A stretch of 5,367 bases of DNA, from the NCBI GenBank assembly GCA_017999015.1, contig JAGOBZ010000235.1, forward strand, positions 1-5,367. The letters are read 5' to 3'. The stretch is from Kiritimatiellia bacterium (GTDB taxonomy: Bacteria; Verrucomicrobiota; Kiritimatiellia; RFP12; UBA1067). Shown here one piece after another: positions 1 to 5,269 of this stretch. The translations under genes and the position numbers were made by a program. The first letter of the stretch is position 1. Each line of letters begins with the position of its first letter. The notes below the pieces were generated by a model. It was not told the origin of the DNA and did not search any database. It saw nothing but the letters and a program-made list of their open reading frames with translations.

Positions 1-181
1 GCAGCAGCGGGTGGACGGCGTGATCATCACCTGTCTGATGGATGAGAAGAAGCAGGCGCATGTGGCGCGCGTGCTGGGCAAGACGGGCCTGCGCGTCACC
101 GTTTGGGCGTGTGAGGAGAAAACGCTGTGCGCGGCGGAAGAAGCCTTGCCGTTGCAGCGTTTGACCGAGGAGGAAGAGTGA
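1..181 (+). CDS. C-terminal end of an unrecognised protein (5' truncated by the window)
   Basis: An open frame enters from the left edge (first full codon at base 2) and ends at a TGA at 179-181, giving the last 59 residues. I do not recognise the family. What can be seen is a short run resembling a Rossmann-type beta-strand (VDGVIITCL, residues 4-12 of the fragment), a basic helix-like segment (EKKQAHVARVL), a second strand-like stretch (LRVTVWACEE) and an acidic tail ending in four glutamates. Two cysteines (C37 and C43 of the fragment) lie close together. The reading is supported by its tight coupling to the next gene: the TGA shares its last base with the ATG of the YjbQ gene, and the Shine-Dalgarno sequence of that gene (AGGAGG, 168-173) lies inside this frame. 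It is therefore probably the first visible member of a translationally coupled operon. Function cannot be assigned from this fragment. Confidence 0.75.
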   Translation, partial: QQRVDGVIITCLMDEKKQAHVARVLGKTGLRVTVWACEEKTLCAAEEALPLQRLTEEEE

Positions 182-597
182 TGAAAAGTTTTCGCAAAGA
201 GCTGTGGTTCAAAGCGGCGAGCCGTCGGGCATATCTCAACATCACGCCGGACGTGGAGACGTGCCTGCGCGAGAGCGGGATCCGCGAGGGACTCTGTCTG
301 GTGAATGCGATGCACATCACGGCGAGCGTGTTCATCAACGACGATGAGCAGGGCCTGCATGCCGATTTCGAGCGTTGGCTGGAGCGGCTGGCGCCGGAAA
401 AGCCGTACAGCCAGTATGCGCACAACGGTGCGGAAGACAACGCCGACGCGCATCTGAAACGGCAGGTGATGGGGCGCGAGGTGGTCGTGGCGGTGACCGA
501 AGGCCGGCTGGACTTCGGGCCGTGGGAACAGATTTTTTACGGTGAATACGACGGCCTGCGCAACAAGCGCGTGCTGGTCAAGATCATCGGGGAGTAA
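181..597 (+). CDS. YjbQ/UPF0047 family protein (annotated in databases as secondary thiamine-phosphate synthase)
   Basis: This 138-residue protein has the usual length and whole-domain layout of the YjbQ (UPF0047) family. Family hallmarks visible from memory of homologues are GLCLVNAMHITASV (residues 37-50, with H45 in the place of the family's HTS/HTT histidine), INDDE (52-56, usually INEN), DFERWLERLAP (62-72), DNADAHLK (86-93, with H91) and the closing stretch MGREVVVAVTEGRL-DFGPWEQIFYGEYDG followed by a terminal beta-strand VLVKII. Some members can replace thiamine-phosphate synthase (ThiE) in vitro or in complementation, but the normal cellular role is unsettled, and no thiamine gene is seen nearby. 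No signal peptide or membrane segment is present, so it is cytoplasmic. The ATG at 181 is chosen because AGGAGG (168-173) lies seven bases upstream and the protein then begins like its homologues; a frame extension back to 127 has no such support. It overlaps the upstream stop by one base. Confidence 0.93.
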   Translation: MKSFRKELWFKAASRRAYLNITPDVETCLRESGIREGLCLVNAMHITASVFINDDEQGLHADFERWLERLAPEKPYSQYAHNGAEDNADAHLKRQVMGREVVVAVTEGRLDFGPWEQIFYGEYDGLRNKRVLVKIIGE

Positions 598-600
598 ACC

Positions 601-1398
601 GTGTTGTTCAGTTTGATGAAGGGGATCACGTGGTTCCTGAGCCCGCTGGCGCTGGCGCTGATCGGCGTGCTGCTGGGCGGCTATTGGGTGTGGCGCGACC
701 GTCTGCGGCGCGGCCTGTGGGCGCTGGCGCTGTCGGTCGTGTGGCTGTGGGTGTGGGCCTCGCCGTGGTTCTTCATTCTGATCGGGGGCGCGCTGGAGCG
801 GGCCTATCCGCCGGTCAAGCCGGAGTCGCTGCCGCGTGCCGACGCGATCGTGGTGCTGGGCGGCGGCATCAAACCGCCGACGCGCCTGACGCGCACGGCC
901 GATCTGGATGCGGGTGCCGATCGCGGCTGGCATGCGGCGCGCTGTTATCATGCGGGGCGTGCGCCGCTGATTCTCTTCTCGGGCGTCAGCGAAGGGCCCG
1001 GGATGCGTCAGTTTCTGATCGACCTCGGGGTGCCCGCGAAAAAGATCGTGCTGGAAACCGACAGTAAAAATACCTATCAGAACGGCCTGTTCACGCGCGA
1101 AAAACTCAAGGCGATCAAGGCCAAACGCATCCTTCTCGTGACGTCGGCGTGGCACATGCGGCGCTCGCTACTGGTCTTCAAGCACATGGGTGTGGAGGCG
1201 GTGCCGGCCGCCACGGACTACGAGGCGCTGTCGGCGCGCGGCCTGCTCTCGCCTTCACGCCCCGCCTACTATCTGCCGTCGGCGGACTGTCTCGACAAGA
1301 GTTCGGCAATGCAGAAAGAATTCCTTGGGTACTGGGCGTACCGTGCGTACCTCATCTTTCGCAAAGAGAAGCGCGCACAGGGGGGGACGAGAAGTTAG
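601..1398 (+). CDS. ElyC-like DUF218 (YdcF/SanA/ElyC family) inner-membrane protein
   Basis: This 265-residue protein has two predicted membrane helices (about residues 10-31 and 38-63) followed by a DUF218 domain. Domain motifs are ADAIVVLGGG (80-89), SGVSEG (127-132), E152 with SKNTYQN (155-161) and VTSAWHMRRS (180-189), with a conserved E240 and LGYW near the end. The two-helix layout and the MLF-L-K type N-terminus resemble E. coli ElyC, a membrane protein needed for normal peptidoglycan synthesis at low temperature and linked to undecaprenyl-phosphate use. No exact reaction is established for the family. The start is GTG at 601, with GGGGAG at 589-594 and a six-base spacer; the in-frame ATG at 616 lacks a ribosome-binding site and would cut the ElyC-like N-terminus. 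Only three bases separate it from the YjbQ stop, so the two are co-transcribed. Its TAG stop sits three bases from the stop of the convergent sulfatase. Family is secure; equivalence to ElyC rather than SanA or YdcF is a moderate inference. Confidence 0.9.
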   Translation: MLFSLMKGITWFLSPLALALIGVLLGGYWVWRDRLRRGLWALALSVVWLWVWASPWFFILIGGALERAYPPVKPESLPRADAIVVLGGGIKPPTRLTRTADLDAGADRGWHAARCYHAGRAPLILFSGVSEGPGMRQFLIDLGVPAKKIVLETDSKNTYQNGLFTREKLKAIKAKRILLVTSAWHMRRSLLVFKHMGVEAVPAATDYEALSARGLLSPSRPAYYLPSADCLDKSSAMQKEFLGYWAYRAYLIFRKEKRAQGGTRS

Positions 1399-1407
1399 GG
1401 GTTAGGG
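1394..1407. repeat. Tandem duplication of GTTAGGG across the convergent stop codons
   Basis: Two perfect, adjacent 7-base units (1394-1400 and 1401-1407) span the meeting point of the two convergent genes. The first unit carries the plus-strand TAG stop of the DUF218 gene. The second carries TTA at 1402-1404, which reads as the TAA stop of the sulfatase on the minus strand. Two copies are too few to be a satellite; slippage or chance are both possible. Confidence 0.6.
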
Positions 1408-1423
1408 CTCGGAGTTGGGCGGG
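1398..1423 (+). other. G-rich stretch with four G-tracts (possible G-quadruplex) at the convergent gene junction
   Basis: G-tracts lie at 1398-1401, 1405-1407, 1417-1419 and 1421-1423, giving loops of 3, 9 and 1 bases. A further run of seven Gs lies just upstream at 1380-1386. The nine-base loop exceeds the strict quadruplex definition (1-7) but fits relaxed ones. The tracts are on the plus strand, so they would appear in the 3' end of the DUF218 transcript. No conventional hairpin-plus-T-run terminator is visible for either convergent gene here. Any role in ending transcription is inference. Confidence 0.35.
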
Positions 1424-3012
1424 AGGCGTTGGGCAGAGGCGGCGATGGCTTCGGCCACGCTTTTGACGCCGAGCGGCTGCTTGTCGGTGAAGGGCCCGTC
1501 CGCGCTGTCTGTGGGCCAGGACGAGGGATCAGCGTATTGGCCGTCGTCGCGGTAAAGTTTCTGGAGGTGGGCGATCTCGGCCTTGAGTTCCGTGAAGCGG
1601 GCGGCCACTTCAGGCCGCGCGGCTTCGGCGGGGTCGAAGAGCAGATTGTGCTGTTCAGTCGGGTCACGCGTGAGGTCGAACAGCTCGTACGCGTCCAGCT
1701 TCCAGTAGTGGACGAGCTTGTGCGTGCGGGTGCGCACGCCGAGGTGCGCGGCGGTGTGGTGGTGGCCGGGATCGTGGTAGTAGCGGTAGTAGACGCTGGT
1801 GCGCCAGTCCGGCGGGCTCTCGCCGCGCAGCAGCGGGGCGATCGAACGGCCCTGCATGGTGTCCGGCACCGGCACGCCGGCGAGGTCGAGGAAGGTCGGC
1901 GCCAGGTCGATGTTGACGACCAGCTCGGGCGCGACATGCCCGGCGCGGATGCCGGGGCCGCGCGCGAGCAGCGGCGTGTGCAGGCCGGGCTCATACATGA
2001 AGCGCTTGTCGTACAGGCCGAGGTCGCCGAGGTACCAGCCGTTGTCTGATGAGTAGATGACCACGGTGTTGGCGGAGAGGCCTTCGCGGTCGAGATAGTC
2101 GAGCACCTGGCCCACGCTGTCGTCCACGCCCTGCACGCAGGCGAGGTAGTCCTGCATGTAACGCCGGTACTTCCAGCGCACCAGCTCGCGGCCGGACAGC
2201 GTCTTGCCGTCGACGGTCACTTCGGCCGGTTTCTCGTTCAGCCAGCGGCTGCGTTCGGGACCTTTGAGGCCGGCGGGCGGTTCAAGCTTGAGGTCGCGGC
2301 GCGTGAGGTCGCGCGCGACGGTTTGCTGGTTGGCAGGCAGCGCCGCCGGACGGGTGGCATAGCCGTCCCACAAGGTCGCCGGCTCCGGAATTTCGCGCGC
2401 GCGAAAAAGCGCTTGGTTGCGCGTGTCAGGCTCCCAGGGACGGTGCGGGGCCTTGTGGTGGAGCATCAGGAAGAAAGGCTTGCCGGACGGGCGGGTGCGC
2501 AGCCATTCGAGCCCGAGCCGGGTCGTGATTTCGGTACAATGCCCTTCGATGGTGAGGCGGTGGCCGTTGACCAGAAAGACCGGGTCGCGATAGACGCCTT
2601 GGCCGGGCAGGACGATCCAACGGTCGAAGCCGGTCGGATCGGAGCCGAGGTGCCACTTGCCGATCATGCCGGTGTGGTAGCCGGCGGCCTGCAGGCGCTT
2701 GGCGACATTGTCGCGCGCGCCGTCGAAACGGTTGAAAACCGGCACGCCGTTGAGGTGCGAATACTGGCCGGTGAGCAGCGTGGCGCGGCTGGGCGTGCAG
2801 ATGGAGTTGGCGACGCAGGCGTGCTGGAAGCGTGTGCCGGCCGCGGCCAGCCGGTCGATGTGCGGAGTCCGGTTGACGGCCGAGCCGTACGCCGATACCG
2901 CGTGCTGCGCGTGATCGTCTGAGAAAATGAAAAGGATGTTCGGCCGCTCTGCGCCTGCAGCGGTGCAGGCAAGCGCAAGGCAGAAGGCGGTGGCGGTACG
3001 CATGGTAGTCAT
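1402..3012 (-). CDS. Secreted type I (formylglycine) sulfatase, resembling N-acetylglucosamine-6-sulfatase/S1_11-type enzymes
   Basis: This 536-residue enzyme (numbered from the ATG at 3012) hydrolyses sulfate esters, probably on a glycan. It starts with a Sec signal peptide (charged MTTMR, hydrophobic core to about residue 18, likely cleavage after AGA at 19-21), so it acts in the periplasm or outside. The mature protein opens with RPNILFIFSDDHA, whose D32 and D33 are calcium ligands. CTPSR at 72-76 is the formylglycine maturation motif, with C72 as the modified cysteine. GKWH (118-121), HHKAPH (185-190), SSDNG (321-325, calcium-binding D and N) and DKRFMYE (335-341) complete the active site. 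The C-terminal subdomain (YYRYYHDPG to LGVRTRTHKLVHYW, then ELFDLTRDPTEQHNL) has the usual shape. AAGGAGG on the minus strand (3025-3019) gives a six-base spacer to this ATG; the ATG three bases earlier (3015) has only three. No sulfatase-maturase or transporter lies in the window. Class is secure; the substrate is not. Confidence 0.95.
   Translation of the reverse strand: MTTMRTATAFCLALACTAAGAERPNILFIFSDDHAQHAVSAYGSAVNRTPHIDRLAAAGTRFQHACVANSICTPSRATLLTGQYSHLNGVPVFNRFDGARDNVAKRLQAAGYHTGMIGKWHLGSDPTGFDRWIVLPGQGVYRDPVFLVNGHRLTIEGHCTEITTRLGLEWLRTRPSGKPFFLMLHHKAPHRPWEPDTRNQALFRAREIPEPATLWDGYATRPAALPANQQTVARDLTRRDLKLEPPAGLKGPERSRWLNEKPAEVTVDGKTLSGRELVRWKYRRYMQDYLACVQGVDDSVGQVLDYLDREGLSANTVVIYSSDNGWYLGDLGLYDKRFMYEPGLHTPLLARGPGIRAGHVAPELVVNIDLAPTFLDLAGVPVPDTMQGRSIAPLLRGESPPDWRTSVYYRYYHDPGHHHTAAHLGVRTRTHKLVHYWKLDAYELFDLTRDPTEQHNLLFDPAEAARPEVAARFTELKAEIAHLQKLYRDDGQYADPSSWPTDSADGPFTDKQPLGVKSVAEAIAASAQRLPPNSEP
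2391..2406. repeat. Perfect 16-bp palindrome TTTCGCGCGCGCGAAA inside the sulfatase gene
   Basis: The 16 bases read identically on both strands, with an alternating CG core. They encode part of the FRARE segment of the sulfatase, about one third of the way through the gene, where CGC and GCG codons favour such alternation. A protein-binding site or a left-handed DNA tract is conceivable, but coding bias explains most of it. Confidence 0.5.
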
Positions 3013-3018
3013 CATGAA

Positions 3019-3025
3019 CCTCCTT
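3019..3025 (-). promoter_or_regulatory. Sulfatase ribosome-binding site
   Basis: The minus strand reads AAGGAGG from 3025 to 3019, a full consensus Shine-Dalgarno sequence. It sits six bases from the ATG at 3012 and only three from the ATG at 3015, which favours the second methionine as the true start. An ATG at 3003 is too far away. Confidence 0.8.
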
Positions 3026-3037
3026 AAGTGTCTTAAG
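3023..3037. promoter_or_regulatory. CTTAAG-N3-CTTAAG palindrome overlapping the sulfatase ribosome-binding site
   Basis: Two copies of the self-complementary hexamer CTTAAG (3023-3028 and 3032-3037) are separated by TGT. The inner copy shares three bases with the Shine-Dalgarno sequence of the sulfatase. It could be an operator for a dimeric regulator, or form a weak AU-rich six-pair hairpin in the mRNA with a three-base loop. Its AT-richness in a GC-rich region makes it stand out. Function is inferred. Confidence 0.4.
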
Positions 3038-3083
3038 CGTACACAATCAGAGCAGAAGAGGGAAGTCTACAACGCGGGAAAGG

Positions 3084-3113
3084 TTGCCCCGGCCGTATGG
3101 AATAGGCTATACT
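3084..3113 (+). promoter_or_regulatory. Predicted sigma70-type promoter of purA
   Basis: A -35 element TTGCCC (3084-3089, four of six consensus bases) and a -10 element TATACT (3108-3113, five of six) are separated by 18 bases. Transcription would start near 3120, about 50 bases before the purA ATG. No other equally good pair is seen in the divergent gap. Confidence 0.55.
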
Positions 3114-3130
3114 GCGAACCTGTTGTTCAC
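3114..3130. promoter_or_regulatory. Operator-like imperfect palindrome GCGAAC-N5-GTTCAC next to the purA -10
   Basis: The half-sites GCGAAC (3114-3119) and GTTCAC (3125-3130) are inverted repeats with one mismatch, five bases apart. The site begins right after the -10 and covers the expected transcription start, a typical position for a repressor operator. Half of it recurs downstream as TGTTCAC at 3155-3161. No regulator is known for it. Confidence 0.35.
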
Positions 3131-3161
3131 AAAAGGCCGCAGCGGCCGGTAGACTGTTCAC
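3124..3161 (+). repeat. Direct repeat of TGTTCAC in the purA leader
   Basis: TGTTCAC occurs at 3124-3130 and again at 3155-3161, 31 bases apart, close to three helical turns, so both copies face the same side of the DNA. The second copy directly abuts the purA Shine-Dalgarno sequence GGGGAG (3162-3167). The GC hairpin at 3135-3147 lies between the copies. This suggests a repeated binding site, or leader RNA structure, but two 7-mers could be chance. Confidence 0.4.
3135..3147 (+). promoter_or_regulatory. Small GC hairpin in the purA leader
   Basis: GGCCGC and GCGGCC flank a single A, allowing a stem of five G:C pairs with a CAG loop. It lies between the predicted transcription start and the ribosome-binding site. 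No T-run follows, so it is not an intrinsic terminator; it might stabilise the mRNA 5' end or tune translation. Confidence 0.45.
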
Positions 3162-3172
3162 GGGGAGTTTCT

Positions 3173-4453
3173 ATGCCGAATACGATTCTGGTGGGTGCGC
3201 AGTGGGGCGACGAGGGCAAGGGTAAGGTGATCGATGTCCTGACGTCCCAGGCGGATGTGATTGTGCGGTACCAAGGCGGCAGCAACGCCGGCCACACCGT
3301 GATCGCTGAAGGTAAGAAGTATGTGCTGCATCTGATCCCTTCCGGTATCCTGCACCCCGGCAAGCAGTGCGTGATCGGCAACGGCGTGGTGATGGACCCC
3401 TTCGATTTGATCAAAGAGATTGACGGGTTGCGCGACCAGGGGTTCGATCCGCTGGGCCGCCTGGCGATCAGCGACCGTACGCACATGGTCATGCGCTGGC
3501 ACCGCGCACTGGACGCGGCCGACGAGGCGCGCCGTTCGCAGGAGCGTAAGATCGGCACGACGGGCCGCGGTATCGGGCCGGCCTACGGTGCCAAGATGGG
3601 ACGCACCGGTTTGCGTGTCGGCGAGATGCTGAGCCCCCGTTTTCTGGAGCTGGTTCGGTCGGGGGTCGAAGAGGCCAACGTCACTCTCGCGGGCTGGGGC
3701 GCGCCGACGTTGGACGTGCACGAGATGATGTCGGTCTACGCGCAGGCGGCCGAGACGCTGAAGCCCTATATCGCGGATACGGTGGCGCTGGTGAATGCCG
3801 CCGACCGCGCCGGCAAGAGCGTCCTGCTCGAAGGTGCGCAGGGCACGATGCTGGATATCGATTTCGGAACCTATCCTTTTGTGACCTCGTCCAATCCCAC
3901 GGCCGGAGGCGCCTGCACCGGATCGGGACTCTCGCCGCGCAGGGTCGACCGGGTGGTGGGCGTGATCAAGTGCTACACGACGCGCGTCGGCGCGGGGCCG
4001 TTCCCCACCGAATTGAACGACGCCACCGGCGAGCACCTGCGTCAGAAGGGCGGCGAGTTCGGCGCGACCACCGGTCGGCCGCGGCGCTGCGGCTGGTTCG
4101 ACGCCGTTGTGGGACGTTATTCCGCCATGGTCAACGGCGTGGATTTCTGGGCCATGACCAAGCTGGACGTGTTGGACGAGCAGCCGGTCATCAAGATCTG
4201 TACCGCGTATCAGCGCGATGACGGCGTGCGTTATGAGACCTTCCCGGCCGACCTGAGCGTCCTGGAACGCTGCACGCCGGTGTACGAGGAGATGCCGGGC
4301 TGGCTGACGCCGACCAGCGCCTGCACGCGCTATGAGGAGCTTCCGATCAAAGCGCGCGCCTACGTGGAGCGCCTGGTGTCGCTGATCGGCGGCCGGCTGG
4401 GCATCCTGTCGGTCGGACCGGCGCGCGAGACCACGATGCGTCTCGGACTGTGA
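3173..4453 (+). CDS. purA: Adenylosuccinate synthetase
   Basis: PurA joins IMP and aspartate using GTP, giving adenylosuccinate, the first committed step from IMP to AMP, in the cytoplasm. The 426-residue length matches the family (about 430). Every expected signature is present: WGDEGKGK (11-18) with catalytic D13 and the phosphate loop, NAGHT (38-42) with catalytic H41, TTGRGIGPAY (129-138) for IMP binding, LLEGAQG (218-224), TSSNP (238-242), GEFGATTGRPRRCGW (294-308) with the aspartate/IMP-binding loop, and TKLD (328-331) for guanine recognition. The start at 3173 gives the canonical MPNTILVGAQWGDEGKGK and has GGGGAG (3162-3167) five bases upstream. The same frame stays open back to 2927, but that part is antisense to the sulfatase start and looks nothing like PurA. 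It has its own promoter and no visible terminator after it, so readthrough into uppS is likely. Confidence 0.98.
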   Translation: MPNTILVGAQWGDEGKGKVIDVLTSQADVIVRYQGGSNAGHTVIAEGKKYVLHLIPSGILHPGKQCVIGNGVVMDPFDLIKEIDGLRDQGFDPLGRLAISDRTHMVMRWHRALDAADEARRSQERKIGTTGRGIGPAYGAKMGRTGLRVGEMLSPRFLELVRSGVEEANVTLAGWGAPTLDVHEMMSVYAQAAETLKPYIADTVALVNAADRAGKSVLLEGAQGTMLDIDFGTYPFVTSSNPTAGGACTGSGLSPRRVDRVVGVIKCYTTRVGAGPFPTELNDATGEHLRQKGGEFGATTGRPRRCGWFDAVVGRYSAMVNGVDFWAMTKLDVLDEQPVIKICTAYQRDDGVRYETFPADLSVLERCTPVYEEMPGWLTPTSACTRYEELPIKARAYVERLVSLIGGRLGILSVGPARETTMRLGL

Positions 4454-4490
4454 CAGGGAGTGAGCGCCGGACCCTCAACGCACAACGCGG

Positions 4491-4497
4491 AAGGTGG
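4491..4497 (+). promoter_or_regulatory. Probable uppS ribosome-binding site that decides its start
   Basis: AAGGTGG matches the AAGGAGG consensus at six of seven positions and lies ten bases before the GTG at 4508. The alternative in-frame GTG at 4460 has AGGGA (4455-4459) directly touching it, with no spacer, which would not work as a ribosome-binding site. Confidence 0.5.
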
Positions 4498-4507
4498 GAC
4501 TCGCACG

Positions 4508-5254
4508 GTGGAGAATACAGCCAACAGAGTGCCGGCGCACATCGCCATCATCATGGACGGTAACGGCCGCTGGGCCAGGCAGCGCGGACAGCCGCGCCTC
4601 GCCGGTCATGAAGCCGGTTCCGAGACGGTGCGCCGCGTGCTCAATTACTGCCGCGACGCCGGGGTCCGCTATCTCACGCTTTACGCCTTCAGCACCGAAA
4701 ACTGGTCGCGTCCGCAGGCCGAGGTGTCGGGGCTGATGGCCTTGCTCGGCGCGTTTATTGCCAAACACGAGCGCGAACTGATCGAGCGCCGGGTGCGCCT
4801 GCGTGTCATCGGGCGGCGCGAGGATCTGGCCGATCCGCTGCGGCAGGCCCTGACGCGCATCGAACGCGCGACCGAAGCGTTTGAACGCCAGCTCATTATC
4901 GCCCTCAGCTACAGCGGGCGCAGTGAACTGGCGCGTGCCGCGCGACGGATTGCGGAGGAGGTCAAAGCCGGGACGCTCGCGCCGGAGGCGGTCGACGAGG
5001 CTGCCCTCGCCGCGCGCCTCGACGCGCCGGACGTGCCGGACCCGGACCTGATCATCCGGACCAGCGGCGAACTGCGCATCAGCAATTTTCTGCTGTGGCA
5101 ATGCGCCTACAGCGAGTTCTACGTGACCCCGGTGCTGTGGCCGGATTTCCGCGAGGCGGATTTTCAGGCGGCGCTGGCGGCCTACGCCGCGCGTGACCGC
5201 CGGTTCGGCGGCGTGGGGCCGGTGGCCCAGAGCGCCGGAGGCGGCGGGACTTAA
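4508..5254 (+). CDS. uppS: Undecaprenyl diphosphate synthase (cis-prenyltransferase)
   Basis: UppS extends farnesyl diphosphate with eight isopentenyl units in cis to make C55 undecaprenyl diphosphate, precursor of the lipid carrier for peptidoglycan and other envelope polymers. From the GTG at 4508 the protein has 248 residues, close to the E. coli enzyme (253). Motifs are IAIIMDGNGRWA (12-23, catalytic D17), GHEAG (33-37), LTLYAFSTENWSRP (56-69), GRSE (137-140), RTSGELRISNFLLWQ (184-198) and EFYVTPVLWPDF (203-214), ending with RRFGG. Two positions differ from the commonest form: SYSGR replaces NYGGR and RTSGE replaces RTGGE. The C-terminus is a short Gly-rich tail. A GTG at 4460 would add 16 residues (rich in S, G, T) but lacks a usable ribosome-binding site. 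The gap to purA is 54 bases without a terminator, and cdsA follows within 15 bases, so it is probably co-transcribed with cdsA. Confidence 0.96.
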   Translation: MENTANRVPAHIAIIMDGNGRWARQRGQPRLAGHEAGSETVRRVLNYCRDAGVRYLTLYAFSTENWSRPQAEVSGLMALLGAFIAKHERELIERRVRLRVIGRREDLADPLRQALTRIERATEAFERQLIIALSYSGRSELARAARRIAEEVKAGTLAPEAVDEAALAARLDAPDVPDPDLIIRTSGELRISNFLLWQCAYSEFYVTPVLWPDFREADFQAALAAYAARDRRFGGVGPVAQSAGGGGT

Positions 5255-5256
5255 GC

Positions 5257-5261
5257 AGGAG
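5257..5261 (+). promoter_or_regulatory. cdsA ribosome-binding site supporting a TTG start
   Basis: AGGAG lies three bases after the uppS stop and eight bases before the TTG at 5270. No ATG or GTG precedes the conserved N-terminal segment in this frame, so this site fixes the unusual TTG start. Confidence 0.7.
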
Positions 5262-5269
5262 CGAGAATT

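Noticed and set aside
2..40. Sulfatase or lipoprotein lipobox-type features elsewhere, and a lipobox in the sulfatase signal peptide (ALAC)
   Set aside because: The first gene fragment shows no such feature. In the sulfatase the -3 residue before the cysteine is Ala rather than Leu, Ile or Val, and a standard AGA cleavage site follows, so signal peptidase I is more likely.
1394..1407. Telomere-like repeat
   Set aside because: GTTAGGG resembles some eukaryotic telomere units, but there are only two copies within a bacterial gene junction.
1429..2049. Long plus-strand open frame opposite the sulfatase
   Set aside because: It is low-complexity (V, G, A, R rich) and mirrors the codon bias of the sulfatase on the other strand, with no start signal or recognisable motif.
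3135..3147. Intrinsic terminator or attenuator before purA
   Set aside because: The hairpin is not followed by a T-run and no competing antiterminator arm is visible.
2927..3172. In-frame upstream extension of purA
   Set aside because: It adds 82 residues antisense to the sulfatase signal peptide and promoter gap, with no resemblance to PurA. The canonical start and its ribosome-binding site are at 3162-3175.
3158..4036. Long minus-strand open frame opposite purA (292 residues)
   Set aside because: It is a shadow of a high-GC gene: rich in R, H, G and A, no ribosome-binding site, no domain, and purA is unmistakable on the plus strand.
4475..5101. Minus-strand open frame opposite uppS
   Set aside because: Its composition follows from the uppS codons on the other strand, and it lacks motifs and a credible start.
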